Below, piece by piece: positions 9,840-22,987 of a stretch of 64,000 bases of DNA. Location: assembly GCF_001522545.3 (NCBI RefSeq), contig NC_031799.1, forward strand, positions 39,509,265 to 39,573,264, in the 5' to 3' direction. Below the pieces are notes generated by a model that saw only the letters and a list, made by a program, of their open reading frames with translations, was not told where the DNA came from and did no database searches. This DNA comes from Parus major (taxonomy: Eukaryota; Chordata; Aves; Passeriformes; Paridae). Position 1 is the stretch's first letter, and every line of letters starts with the position of its first letter. Position numbers and translations under genes: made by a program.

Positions 9840-12800
9840 TGAGAAGAACTCCACCCCAGCTGGATGCTCAGAAAGACACAGTACACCTTAACCACCTGAT
9901 CCACTCTGGACCTTTACAATCATACATGTTAAAGTATTATATATACTTTAGTAGACATGTTAAAGAGGAACAGGAGGAAATAAGAGAGCTGTGCGTAATA
10001 CTATCAAATCCTGCAGCATGGAGAAATATTTTAAATAACATCTGATAGTTACCAGTATAATTTCAAAATCAGTTAAAATGTTTAACTTCAGATTGCATGC
10101 GTTAGATATGTCTGCCAAAGAGTCCACATATCTCTTTACTTTTGATTTGATACAGTCAGAAAATGCATAACAATAACATAAGCTCGAATATTATAAGCAA
10201 TATATTATAGGGAATTCCCACATAAATAAACTAAGTTTCACAAACACATGCATCTAAGCAAAAAGCAAGGCTGAAAGACTAAGAATTGTATGTCAGAGTG
10301 ATAGGAAGCTGCATTATATAACTTAGAAAATAATCATTGTCAAGAAAGACCAAACAGATTAAGGAATATGGCATGTTGTTTTGATATAATATGATCTAAT
10401 GTATATAAAGTATATGTATTTGCCAAGGATACTTGAGTTTTGCTTCTGCAGACTCCTGTTAAAAAAGAAGAAAACAAAAACGTCCTCCCAGAAACACCAT
10501 TATACTGATTAACTTTCCCAGCTGAAGCTGAGAAAGAGAAATCTGATTTTCTCTCAGACTCCATATGAAGGATTTTGCTTCTGTGAACATGCATTATTAG
10601 TAATTCCCTTATCTCTCTTTCTTCAGTCCTTAAAACCTCTTTATCTTTACATATATGCTTTATGATGATTTTGAATACAAAGCCTTTGGAATATATGTTA
10701 CTAAGCCCACTGGGATAGTAGTTTCTATGAGCTTACAAATACTTTTACGTATAATTACTTCTTTTACCGACATATTTCAGTGGATTTGAAGTAGCTACTG
10801 CTTAAGCTAATATATTAAACATAGAAACAAAACACTTTGCACTCAGGAGCAGACTTCTTTCTGAGTACAAGATGTTAAGCTTGCTAGCAATGGACCACTA
10901 GGGAGAGATAAATCTTCACAGACTTCCAGCAACATATGTGATTTTAAATTCAATTCTCAAGGGGAAAAAAAAAGTTAGGAAACTTATTTTTTAAAAGTAA
11001 GATAACTATAGGAATTAAACCTTTAATGATATTATGAAGACAACTTTAAAATACCCTACAAATAACACAGTTCAGTGGAATCCACCACAGAAAAAAAGCA
11101 AATTCAATATGGCTAAACAACAGAGTAAGGAAGATCAGAGAATAGAGGTCATGCTTCAGTAAGTTCACATAACTACAACAGGAAGAATCCAGCTGTGGCA
11201 GGTAAACATTAAAACAAATTAAGGCTGTCCAAGAGTTTGTGATGTAGTCAGCAAAAAGAGTAAAAACTAGTAAGAACTTTTCCTTCAATTGCTTCAGGAG
11301 TAATCAACTTGTTGGTAGGGCCAACTGATCAAACCATAAAAGAAGCAGAGAATAGAATGTTGTGGAAACAGCAAAATTTTTCTGTGTTAACAGCAGAAGA
11401 AATCTGGAATATTTGGAATATTCCAGTGATGACAACCTCCTCCATGAGAGCTCATACCCATAAGGTATTCTTCCTCTTCTGAGGTACTGTAATTAATGGT
11501 GTCTCCATCTCCAATAAGAATTAACAATAGGCTTGGCATCTTCTCTTTTAACTGGCATTTGGCAATCTCTGTCAATTATATTCTATTTTACCAGATTCAT
11601 TGCAGAATGGTTGTACTCTAACCATCTTTTTCAACCTAAATGACTCTCTGAGGCTATTAGGACACCCTTTCTTCTTATAAGGTTACAGTGGACATCATGA
11701 CCGTAATCTTGCCTGTTGAAAGATAGTTTAAATCAGCATCTCTAATGTAAAACTTCCAAAAATCAGTAGTAGTACAGTATTTTCCATGCTTCAGCTGAAG
11801 AACCAACAATTCTTAGAGACTAAGAGAAGTTTGCAGCTATCACTGTATTTATACTGGTGCTTTACATCAACAATTGTGAATGGTTAGGATAATTTCTCTA
11901 GTAGTTAGGCAATTGCAAACACTTCAGTAAAACAGGATTGTTTTGTTGTGTTTTTGGTTTTTTTTTTTTGTCAGAAGAAAATCAGTCAAGTCTCTCTTGC
12001 TGTGTTCTGGACTTTCCTCATGTTACTTCTAATCAGAAAAAGATTTCTGTGCACAATTAATCTCCTGAATTTGGTACCTGAAGAGCCAGGTAGGTTTGAG
12101 TGCATGAAGTTCACCTAACTACCACAAGCAAAGCACACTTACTCTGCTCTGTATTTATATTCAGTTCCATGATTAGGTATTTCTCCCCCTGAGACATGTT
12201 CATAAGGTTTTGCTGGGAAGTGCTTGAAATAAAGGAGCTAACTTAAAAAATTGTCCTAACTCTATTATCTCTCCAGCTAAAGAGGCTGTGCAAGTCTCAC
12301 AATGGACTTTTATCAAAAGATAATCTAAAATTTTCATGAAAATAAATTTTCCTGAAAGCAGAGGCAATGATAATCCAAAACACAAGTTTTAAAAGTCTCA
12401 ATATTGGATAGACAACATTTAGAATTTTGCAGCTTATTCCCTAAATCTGTGAAACATGGAATCATGTGAAACTAAACCGAAAACCAAAAAGACCTGACCT
12501 AATTATTAACAGAAGACCTTTTCTGATTGTATGTTAAGGTATTACACAACGATAAACAACTTCTTACTAGAACTTCCTAGGTTTCTTAATGTGCCTTTGT
12601 TTCTGACACTAGATGATAAGATAGTTACACATTTACTAAGTTTTTTATTGGTGATTTGATGGACCTGCGTGTTTTAAGAGAAAGAGCACAAAGGAGAGAA
12701 GAGGGAACAGTCTAGTTAATTTTTAAGAATTTTAATAAGTTCTAATCTAATTTGGGATCCACTCCAAAAACCATTGAAAACAATAGAAAGAATTATTGAC

Positions 12801-13979
12801 TTCAGTCATAGCTAAAGAAAGGCTTTTAAATATAAATATTGACACTACTTTAATAATTGATCTTTTCTAGCACCTCCATGCAAAACAACACTTCTGTAAA
12901 ATGGTTTTGTCAAGAATACAGTTTCTCCTTTTTGATATACAATGGCAAGCAACAATTAACGTAATTACTCCTGCTTCTCATTACATAATTATGCAATTTA
13001 TTGTACAAGTAATTAAAATATTGCAATTTAATAAATTGGAGATGCAAAACATATCTAATTTATATGCATAACTATACTAGATTTTTATTGCCCTTGTAGT
13101 TAGCTAAATTTTACTATAAATTGCAATAGGTTTACTTGTTCACATAGACATTATTCACTACACTGTCAAACATTTCAAATGTTATTTACACTGAGCAATC
13201 ACAAGACTATTTTAGAGAACCTTATGTATAACAACTATTTAAAATTCCTCCCAAAGTTAGTCTGAAAGTTATGCATAAATTAATACAGAATTTCAATAAC
13301 CATGGTTATATTTAAGTAGTTTCTACACATAAATTATTTGTATTACATCTCCATGTTTGGTGTAATTTATGGTTTTTAACTTACCTATTTTGCTGTGTTT
13401 CATCTTGTGTAAGATAATTTATATTTCAGTGTATCTAGGGTGGTCTCCAACTGCAATATCTTTCTTAGGGTATTAACTAACCTCAGATGTAGTAGTATTA
13501 AAAAGGTTTTAGTTTACCTGGTCTAATCTCTCTGATGACAATTCCTAATCAATTTTAAAATAGTACAATCTTCTATATACTGATGCATAGTCCAATTATA
13601 AGATTAATTTAGTGGACTCTTGTGTTTGATTCATTCAATTTTAGATTCAATGTAAATTTTTCTTTGCTTTATACTTATTGGAGTTTACTAATAATTCATC
13701 TTGAATGAGGACACATTCAATCTTTATTTCCCCTATTAAGTTCACTTTCCCAAATGAAAACAGAGATTAGTTTAACTCATTTAATAATACAGGATTTGTA
13801 AGTATTCTGGGCAATGCAATTTACAATTTAAGCAACCATATCACCTTTTGACAGTCAGAATTTGCACACTGATTAGACCACTAGTCTGTTTTTTTTATTG
13901 ACCTCTCATCTGCAATGTAGGTCTATAAGTAAAAAATTTAATATTCCCTACTGTATTCAGTACTGTGTCTAGAAAAAAG
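9840..13979. other. Long AT-rich unique region
   Basis: About 4.1 kb without a recognised gene or mobile element. Open frames are all short (85 codons or fewer) and unfamiliar. The segment 12950-13320 is especially rich in TAATTA, ATGCAAA and related homeodomain/POU-like words, which is discussed as a finding. A short T-rich stretch lies at 11941-11971. Confidence 0.5.
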
Positions 13980-13985
13980 ATCATC
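13980..13985. repeat. Target-site duplication ATCATC (left)
   Basis: ATCATC immediately precedes the LTR start and is repeated exactly at 14345-14350 after its end. This is the expected footprint of a six-base staggered integration. Confidence 0.85.
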
Positions 13986-14344
13986 TGTGGACAGGATTTC
14001 TGAGCCTCTGAGCCTGAGAGAAGTTTCGGCCTGTCAGGGGCTCATCTGTTCCCAGGGAAGGGTTCCTGGGAACAGCTTTCTCTCCAGAGGAAGAGTAAAT
14101 GTGCTAATGTAAAGAGATAATACTTCTCAAAACAATACTGAACAGATGTCCTTGGTATGTTTTCTCTGATCCCACCAATGGGACTAAAGGGGTGTTGTTC
14201 CTTCTACCAATTAGGGTAACCTGGTTGGAAAAACTATATGAGGTTTTAGAAAATCTCGCAATAAAGGCTCTTCAGCCACAGGGAAAATGAGTTGCCGTGT
14301 TCTGACTTGGACTTGTGCCCAATACTTCATGTCCTCTAGCGACA
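13986..14344 (+). mobile_element. ERVK-like solo LTR, copy 1 (359 bp)
   Basis: The element runs from TGTGGACAGG to CTCTAGCGACA. It is flanked by perfect 6-bp direct repeats ATCATC at 13980-13985 and 14345-14350, so the ends are secure. A six-base target duplication is usual for class II (ERVK/alpha-/betaretrovirus-like) elements. Inside are a TATATG box at 14235 and AATAAA at 14260-14265. No internal retroviral sequence is present, so it is a solo LTR formed by recombination. It is homologous along its length to the LTR at 27502-27840. Confidence 0.9.
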
Positions 14345-14350
14345 ATCATC
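14345..14350. repeat. Target-site duplication ATCATC (right)
   Basis: Exact copy of 13980-13985, directly after the CA end of the LTR. Confidence 0.85.
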
Positions 14351-17300
14351 TGTAAATCAGTCTTGTCTTCATTATAACTCACACTTCAAAAATTTTTGTG
14401 CAATTTTCAGGCTTAATTATTTTGTATTTACTTCAAGCAGCTTGATGAAAAAGAAACTTCGACTCAATCTCAGCAAAAACACATAAAGTAAAAACTGGTA
14501 TGATTACTTTTTGAGTTCTGCATTACAAATAGAAAAAAAATTTAAACTCTAATTTCTAAGTAAGGAAAGATAAATAAAGCATCTTTGCTGTCTTTATACT
14601 GGTCTGCAAGAAATTTTGTAGTTTTTATAGTGCAAATACACATATTGAATTGTAAGATTTTATTTTTTCTCAGCTTATGAATTTCCAACCGTATATGACA
14701 ACAAGATCTCTATAGGATAGCATAACTAAATATACTAGATAATAGAATTTTAGATTAACTTATATTTATAGGTCAAACTGGAAAACTATACAAATGGCTA
14801 TAAATAGATAGGTACTGATCCATGGCTCTGTATCCTGTAAAAAAAATGAACACGAGTACTTTAATTCCTCATATTTGTAGCTCATGACAGTGTTTTATAG
14901 TCAGAAATACTCATCTGAATATAGAAATATTCAATCTGAATTAAATCATTGCACATTTTTCCACTTCTTTTCCAACTTAAATGTAATATTCTGTATCTTT
15001 AAGCCCTACAGATTTCTCTCTTATTGCTATTATAGCAATGATGTGTTTCAATACAGCATTTGTAGAATTAAATCTATCTACTGCTTTGTATAATCATTGG
15101 TTCCATATTGTTAACAGAAACTTGTGAAATAGAAATTAGATAGAAAAAGAATTAACATACATATCTTTTAAATGATATAAACAATGTTCAAAATTCCCAG
15201 ACTTAGTGGACAAACTATGCTACTTGGGTGTCATATTTTATCTTTAACTCAGTTTCACTTATGGTAATGACATTATGACAATTTAATATGAATTATTCTG
15301 TCATCACCTTATTATCCATATTCCTATGTATCTGAATTATTTTAATACATAAAATTTATAGTAATTTGTTAGTCACAATTTAACTGTGGTTATCCAGCAT
15401 TGTATGATTTTATAACATGAAACTTAATTAATGAGATCCAGCTTCTTTAAAGTCAAGTGACTAAACAGTTTTTAGCATAATCGAGGGCAAGTCAGCAGCA
15501 TTGTAATTCACTTCAGTAAAGGCAGTTGAAAAGACAGAGATTTATGTGTGTTCAGGAAGATAAAAAAAGCATCTTATGTTCCGCATCTCCTAAACAATCA
15601 CAGCAGACCAAACCTTCAGACTTAGCAAAACTGGAAAGGTAAAGAGGACAAGCTATCAGAGAGACTGTTTATGAGAGTGACCAGAGAGAGCACAGTGCTG
15701 TGAATCTAAGATCAGAAAAGACAGAGCCTCATAGAAGTACTTCCAGAATAAATATATACCTCTGTCTGATTAAAGAATAGGTTTTGTGAAACTGGGCATG
15801 CAAACAATTAAAGGCATAGGTAGGAAGCAATTACTATCTTAGCTACACAGACTAAATTGATGATCTCATACGCAGCAGCTATAAAATTACCTGTTGCTAA
15901 TGCAGAGAAAGTGTCTAGAATGGCAGATCCTTCCGTACTCTTCTGATCTGTGTGGTTGGAAAATGGCAAATGTTGAACAAAATCAAAGAATACTTTAGGC
16001 ACAGCAAAGACCATAATGATCACTTTCTGCCTTGCTTTCACTACTCAAAGAAAATGTTGACCTTCAAGAACAATAGAGGCTATCATAAAGTATTGCTTTT
16101 ATGTCCTTTCTTGAAATGTCAGAGGTGAAAAAACTGAGAAACAGAAATTAAATGCAAAATTATTTTTGAAAGCAGTAGAAACATAATGAGACTTTGTAAC
16201 TTAAATATCCAATCTGCATTGAATTGGAAATACTCAAATCCATGATGATGAATTCTTCAAACTGGTCATACTGTCAGTGTATTATAAATTTTAAATACAA
16301 TTAAAACTTAAGATTAACTTTAATGCATAACTCAGTTCCATATTTGTTCCAGATTGCTCAGTGTTATTTCTTTATCATATTTTCCACTCTTACTTTTTTA
16401 AAAATAAAAGTGGTAAAAGTATAAAATTAAGGTAACAGTAATACAGAAAGAGTTATGAGTCAAAAAAGAAGACAAAATCTAGGAAAAACTGTTAAATTAA
16501 AACAGAACACTTTTAGATTATAATTTAAAATTGCGAACAAAAAAATCTAATCCTGGTTCAATTTATAAACACTGTAATATGTGATTATCGAAGTGTCATA
16601 ATTCTAGTAAATACTTAAAAAATAATAACAAGGCATGTATATTAATTGCTGTCTTTGTACTGATGTTTAAATATTAACTTCATGTATTTGGTTTTATTTC
16701 TTCTTTCTAATACTGAGAAAGGGTAAAATTCTCTACTCTTGGCTGTACTTTGTTGATTTTACCAGCTTCTCTGAGAGCAGTAGAATTTCTGGAGCTCAGT
16801 TTAAGAATTTCTATAACTGACTTTGATATTTTTTTAGTCAAAGACCAATGTGAAAAAGAGAGCTCTGATTCCTCCTCATCGTTCTCTATGTGATGAAGTA
16901 CTAAAACTTTATTCCAGTTGAAGTCTCTTCATTTTTAAGACAGTGCATTCAAGTTCATTGAGCTGTGCTTAAATTTGGTGTTTTCCAGTGTTAGGCATAA
17001 ATGTTTGGTCTTGAGAACATTTATATATTTCTTCTGATGTAGAGAAAGACCCTGAGCAGTGGACCTCAGCTAATATGTCTCTACCATTTCTTTCCTCCCT
17101 CAATGTAATTCTTTCAGCTACAACAGTATTTTTTCCCTACTTGTTCTAACATGTTGCAAAGAAGCATATTTGAAACATAAACTAAAGAGGAAGATGAAAT
17201 ACCAGTTGCTTGCCTAGTCAAAATTTAAAAATCACCCATGATTGATGCTGAACTGAGAATCAAATAAGAGAAAACTCACATGCTGTTCAAACCTAGCTGT

Positions 17301-17465
17301 TTTTCATACTAAGTCAAATTGTATGTTGTCTTGCATATGATTTGATAGAAAACAAACTTGATATGCATTGAGTTGAGAAGTGTGGAATGAACATCTTTCA
17401 TAATTCAACAACTTTGATACTTTACCATAAAATATGAAGAAGGGGGTAAAACAAAACAAGGAAGC
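14351..17465. other. AT-rich unique DNA
   Basis: About 3.1 kb with no recognised gene, RNA gene or repeat. The open frames at 14884-15093 and 15808-16041 are short and unfamiliar, without convincing splice context. Confidence 0.5.
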
Positions 17466-18253
17466 TGTATTGGTTTTGACTGCCAAGGTGTTGGCAATGG
17501 GATGGGAGGGCTGCAGGGATGGTGTCTGTGAGGAGTGGCTGGTGCTGCTCAGTGCTGGACACAGACAATTACAGCTGGCTGCAAAAGTGTCACTGCAAGT
17601 CTCAGCTGTAACCCTCAGCCAATCTTGTGTGTGTGTATAAAATATCAGCAAATTCCTGCCATCAGTGTGAGGAATGAAGAAAAAAATAGAGTCTGAGAAG
17701 GAACCCTGAAGGCACCAAAGTCAGATGGGTAGGTGTGGAAGAGCTTCAGACCCTAGGGCAGGTACCCACACTGAAGTCTCTGTAGTATCACATGTCAGAC
17801 TAGGTGGGTATTTCCTAAAGGTGATGCTGTCTGTGGAAAGCACCTGCTGAAGCAGGGGAAATAACTAAGAAGGAAGGATCAACAGAGAGGGAGTGTTATA
17901 AACTGACCACAGTCTCCGTTTCCCATCCCCCTGTGCTGCTTGGAGGAAGGAAGATGGAAAAGCTGGGAATGAAAAAGAGTGAAGCTGAGCCTTTGAAGAA
18001 ATGAAGTGGGGGATGAGAGGAAGGTATGGTAGTTTTTGAGTTTGATCCTTTTCACCTGACTCAGGTTTTAGTTTATAATAAACTAAATTAATTCTCCCAA
18101 GTTCAATTTGGCATCCCTGTCATAGCAACTAGTAAAAGACCTCCCTGTCATTACTTTGACTTGTCAAAGCCTTTCATCGTATTTCCTACCCCTGTCCTGC
18201 CAAGGAGAGGGAGTGAGAGACAGGCTGGGTGGGGGTTTGGAGGCCAACCAGCA
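17466..18253 (+). mobile_element. ERVL-like solo LTR (788 bp)
   Basis: The element runs from TGTATTGGTTTTGAC to CCAACCAGCA; the reverse complement of the start (CAAAACCAATACA) resembles the end. CCAAT at 17619-17623 is followed by a TATAAAATA box at 17636 and AATAAA at 18078-18083, which sets the plus orientation. The block GTGGCTGGTGCTGC near 17536 and the 3' portion GATCCTTTTCACCTGACTC near 18043 are features I associate with avian ERVL-like LTRs. Its last part resembles the 3' end of the LTR at 2935-3979. Flanking pentamers GAAGC and TAAAA do not match, so the target duplication is lost or the end is off by a few bases. Confidence 0.75.
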
Positions 18254-19611
18254 TAAAAGTCTTCTAAGAGAAAAGCTCTTGTTAACTATATGTTTCATGT
18301 ACATAAAAATTCTACTGAAATAGATCATAAAACATATGGAAATCCCTAAATATATTTGGTATAGGTTTAATAAAACCACATAATATTAATTTGAACAAAA
18401 TATTTCATCCTACCAGTTCTATATTATCATTTTAAATAGCAAAAATATAATCCAAATTATTATTAATATTTACACAGTTGGTGTTATTCACCAGCAAACA
18501 GCACCTACAATCCAATGTTATTAATATGTAGTGGCAGTTTTCAACAATATGCTTTCTTGCATCCATTATATGAAAAATGAAGAAATGTACATTTTTTTAC
18601 AACCTATTTTAATTAACTTGAATATTTGTTGATTTGGTAGTTTATTTTGTTAGGTGTTATTGAAGATAAACAATATTAGATGTTTTCAGAGAGAATGAGT
18701 AAGAATTTCATTTTTAACACTGCTACCCAGAATAACTCTGAATAAAATCTCTGCAATACTATTTTTCTGTGTTTTGGAAGGGAGATGATGCCAGAAAACA
18801 TAACCTCCAGAGCACATACAAAGTATTGCAATTTTCCCCAAGATTTATTTTTTCGAGGTAAATTAATATTTACTTCATTCTGGAACACTGCTTTGTCAAA
18901 AGTAATGTGTTCACAACTATCTGCTATTTGTGAGAAAAAGGCATAGTGACCTTTAAAAATTAGGGAGATAAATTTACCAATTTTGGAAATTAAGCTCAGA
19001 TAAGTAAACTTTAACTGCAGCTATCACCTGTATTTTTTATTCAGAATAAACTTTTATCTAATTTTTGCTTTCATTAGTCATATTGCATGTTTCCTGATAG
19101 TGTGACTAGGAGGTGTTAAATTTGATTTTAGACAAAATTTCCAGTAAATGCAGCTGCATTTGCTAGCTAAGAGTGCACTCATCAGCACACATGCTTAAGT
19201 TCTCGGCAAAATTAAATGTGCAAGGACATTTCATCAGATATTTTCATCTACACCTCACTACTTAGCTCTACCAATTGAGATAAATTAATTGCAAACATAA
19301 AAACAGGCAAAGATGGTACTTAGAATTTCTAGTCCCCTTTTAAAATTTCTAATTGCTTCTGCACTATCTTTTCTTCACAGATCAGTCTAATTTCTGGAAA
19401 TATGGCAAGGCATTTTTAAAGATCGTGATGAAAACTTATAACCTTCCTCCTTCTAAGTTATTCCACATACAACTGGCCCTCAGAAGATTTCTATCTATTT
19501 GCAATGAAATTGAAGATTTTGCAATTTACTTATTTTACGGTTCTTCTCCCTGTACTCAGATTTTTCTGCGGTGTAAGGAAACCCACCCCAAGTGACTCAT
19601 ATGTTTCATGC
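18254..19611. other. AT-rich unique DNA
   Basis: No gene, RNA or known repeat recognised. It contains short open frames only (18676-18888 minus, 19353-19595 plus), neither with a recognisable product. Confidence 0.5.
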
Positions 19612-20525
19612 TATGGTGAGTTGACCCGGGATGGATTCACTACCATGGCTCTCTTCGGCTGCACAGGGATGAAAATATAATGAAAGGCTCCTGTGTCAAA
19701 ATAAGGACAAGGAGAGATTGGCCACCAGCAATTGTCATGGGCAAAACAACCTAGAGAAATTAAATTCTTTCTAATCAAATCAGAATAGGGTAATATAGAA
19801 ATAAAGTAAAACTTTATAAAAACATGCCCCTCAGCACTCCCTTCCTCCTGGGTTCCACTTCTCTATCTCCTCCTCACTGTGGCCCAGGGGAACAGAGAAC
19901 AGGATCAGTTCATCATACATTGTTTCGGTTGCTCCTTCCTCCTGAAAGGGACAAGGTCATTACACTTTGCTTCAGCAGGGGGTCATGTGGGAGGCCACAT
20001 TGTTCCACAAAATCCTGTAACGTCATCCCATAGTTCATACCATAAACTGCAGTTTTTCATCAAGTGTTTCAGACTGGGTTCTGTCCGTGGTGTACAGGCT
20101 TCTAGGAAACTCTGCAATGTGAGCTCCTCTCTCCCAAGGGTAGCTCAAGGGTTCTGTTGGAAGCCTGCTCCAGCATGGGCTTCCCATAGGGTCACATTCT
20201 CCGTTGTACATCCATGTGCTTTGGCATGGGGTGCTCCAAGAGACGCAAGTGGATACCTGCTCCACTATGGATCCCCGTGGACAGCTGGCAGACAGCCTGC
20301 CTCACTGTGCTGTGCACTCAAGGCTGTGGAGGAACATCTGCTCTGCTGCCTGGAGCAACTCCTGCCCCTTCCTCACTGACCTTGGCATCTGAAGGCTCGG
20401 CACTGGCCAACGCTGGGTCTGTCTTGGAGCTGACTGTCACTAATTATGTAGGACACAGGGAAATCTTCTGACAGCCACCCATGTAGCCTTCCACTTCCAA
20501 AACCTTGCCACAAAACCCCAACACA
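19612..20525 (-). mobile_element. ERVL-like solo LTR (family A, antisense copy)
   Basis: This is the reverse-orientation relative of the LTR at 2935-3979. The plus strand begins with TATGGTGAGTTGACCCGGG and ends with CCTTGCCACAAAACCCC then AACACA. The middle holds the family's repeated theme around GCTCCAGCATGGGCTTCCC and GGATACCTGCTCC. Flanking pentamers CATGC (19607-19611) and GGTGC (20526-20530) agree at three of five bases, consistent with a decayed target duplication. The segment with the TATA box, present in the 2935 copy, is missing here between about 20385 and 20400. The 166-codon frame at 19879-20379 is an artefact of this GC-rich sequence. Confidence 0.8.
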
Positions 20526-20530
20526 GGTGC

Positions 20531-21439
20531 CTATATTTAAACAGACATTTTTTACTGTCTGTGGCTTCTCTGTACCACATTCTGCAGTCTCCTTTTCATC
20601 TTTCATGACACCAAATATTTTCAGTATTTCATTATGGGAATGGAAGATATGAAACTACTATAGGAAAATACAGCTTGAACAGATAAGCATGAAGGTTTAT
20701 CTAATTCTCTTGACAGCTGGAAAGAGGTAATATTCCTGACCACACTTGTTTCAGATGCTGTATATTTGAAAAGTTTCCTCCCCACAATGACAAAATTAAC
20801 CTCATCCATCTTGCCTTGAACTCATTAGGCATTATCTACCTATAGATTCATCTATCTAGACACTGTAGAAGCCCTGGTTATCTATTTAGAAGGACAATGT
20901 GAATCATCATCAGTATGTCATTGACCATTTATATGATACATTCTCACATATCCTTACAGAGATGCTTAAAAAGTAGTATTGAGTGAGTAAAGCTTCAGTC
21001 AGTCTTATGTCAACAGGATATATTATTGTATTGCTAGGTATGAGTAGGTAAGAAACTCTAGCCTTACCCATGTTAATAGTCAAAGAAGTGCTTTGATTGG
21101 CATTAGGTACATTAGCAGTCATATTGAAGAACTCCAAATAATAATCCCACAGGAGAAAGCCCTATGGTGGAGTCATACCTGTAAATGCTCTGAGTCATAT
21201 TTCTCAATATTTAGTAATTAAATTTATATAACTTTGGTCATAGACAGTATATACAACTTAGAGGATAATATCTACATTTTTAATGCATTACATTATCTAC
21301 ATATAATACATTACTTGCTTTTACTGGACTACTACACTGCTCTATTTTTAAGCCACTTTTAGAAAATTTTCATAATACAGGAGGCTTTGTCATTGGTAAT
21401 GGCTCATATTTCTCAATAAAGGCAAAAGTTTTTGTTTTT
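20531..21439. other. Unique DNA, no gene seen
   Basis: AT-rich sequence with several short open frames and no recognised repeat. Nothing suggests a gene. Confidence 0.4.
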
Positions 21440-22080
21440 GAACTATAAATAGGCTAGAAGGTGGAGCAGTGACAGGTAAACTGAGAGAAATATGAATATA
21501 CTAACTGGATGTGCAGATGAATGCATGGCTTGGAAACCAAAATCTACCTTGACTGAATCTGACTGAAACAGGATACTGAAGGCAACTAGGAAGACTTCTC
21601 TGAGCCCAGAGAGAAGACTGGAGAAAATGTTGGTCTTGATGAATGAAGCATGGAGCCCAGTGACCCAAGACACAGGAAAAGGATAAAGTACTGGACATTG
21701 TTGTCTTGGTCTTTACAAACAAGACTGAACTTGGGAAATCCCAGACCAGGAGTGTCAAGTCTGTAGCACAGAAAATATACCTTGAGTAAGAGAGGTTTGG
21801 CTCAGAAAATACTTGAACGAACTGGATATTCATAAACCCATGGGCCCTGAGGGAATGACCCGTAAGTACTGAGTGGGTTGGTTGATGTTATTATGAGGCC
21901 ACTTAACAATAATCTTTAATCACGGCAAATTAGAAAGTTGCTGAAAGTGTAGAGTGAGGCAAATTCATCTTCAGAAAAGTGCAAGAAGGAGCATCTAGGG
22001 AAGAACAGACTGGACCTTTGGGAAGGGACTCAAATAACTAATATTGGTTAAAAATGCCAGGCACATTTCCAGTCTATTGA
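21440..22080 (+). mobile_element. CR1 LINE fragment, upstream ORF2 region
   Basis: This plus-strand CR1 fragment covers a part upstream of the reverse-transcriptase core. Landmarks are ACTGAAGGCAACTAGGAAGAC near 21574 with one or two differences from CR1, then CCCAGAGAGAAGACTGGAG near 21606, GACACAGGAAAAGGATAAAG near 21669, CATGGGCCCTGAGGGAATG near 21841, and GAGGCCACTTAACAATAATC near 21896. Stops and indels break any frame. The start is approximate. Its 3' end dissolves into unassigned sequence near 22080. Confidence 0.8.
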
Positions 22081-22987
22081 GACCAACAGAAGTCCACATA
22101 GATAATGACAGCAGTGGGGGTGGATGGTTGTCAGGGGTCAACCCTCAGCACCCCTGTGATGGCACTGGGGACAGGCTGTGACAGCCCCTGTCGTGCTGCT
22201 TTTCAGCAGCCACAGGCTCTGACCCTCTGCACATCGTCCAGGGCTCTTACAACCATACACACGTGCAGGCTCCAGCAGGTCTCATTACTCCAGGTCTGTT
22301 CTCCTCCTCCTTGAACCCTCTGCTCCTATGCCCAAGGGCTCTGCTGTTCTACCAACCTGCATTGCCCAGTCCAGACTCGCTACAGCAGCACCCAATTCTC
22401 TTCTCCTGCTTGAAGCCATGACTTGGTGCTGCACTCTGCATCACCACTGGCCGGTGTACGGACAGGAGCCCAAAAAAGCTCAACAAGTTTGAAGAACAAA
22501 GATTCCATTTCATCTAAAGTGCTGCAACAGTTTGTGTCCTTCATGTTCTCCTGTTTCTGAGCTCTGCTGCTATCCAAACCCTTTGACCAGCTGCCAGGCT
22601 GCAAGTCCAGAAGACTTGTACATTATCCATCTGCCATAGACACAGGTCATGCTGACAGTCCAAGCCCTGATGGATCCTGCTGTTGTCTGTTACCATGTTA
22701 GCTTCTCTGTGATATGAATCAGATCTGCAAGTAATCTCAATGATTGGTCTATAAATAAAATTTCAATAGCTGCCATACTTCATGATTACATAAAAGTCAA
22801 AGTTTACTCAGTTCTGTTCTTTTAAAGAGAAGTAAGATTATATTTTCAAAATCCATTGCTATTGGATAAAGTCCAGTTTTATTGGACATTAATTAATAAC
22901 TAGAACTTACATATAACATTTCCTGGAATCATTGCACAAGTCCAGCTAGCAGACTTAAAAATGTCAGAAACAGTGTTTCAAAAATAT
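22081..22987. other. Unassigned stretch between two CR1 pieces
   Basis: The first 550 bases are richer in G and C than the surroundings, with many CAGC/CTGC words. I cannot assign them to a repeat family. The rest is AT-rich. Because both flanks are plus-strand CR1, the stretch could be an insertion into one original CR1 copy, but the two CR1 parts are not adjacent in the element, so a separate origin is just as likely. Confidence 0.35.

Noticed and set aside
19879..20379. 166-codon plus-strand open frame
   Set aside because: It lies inside the antisense LTR at 19612-20525, several other frames are open in the same place, and no domain is recognisable.
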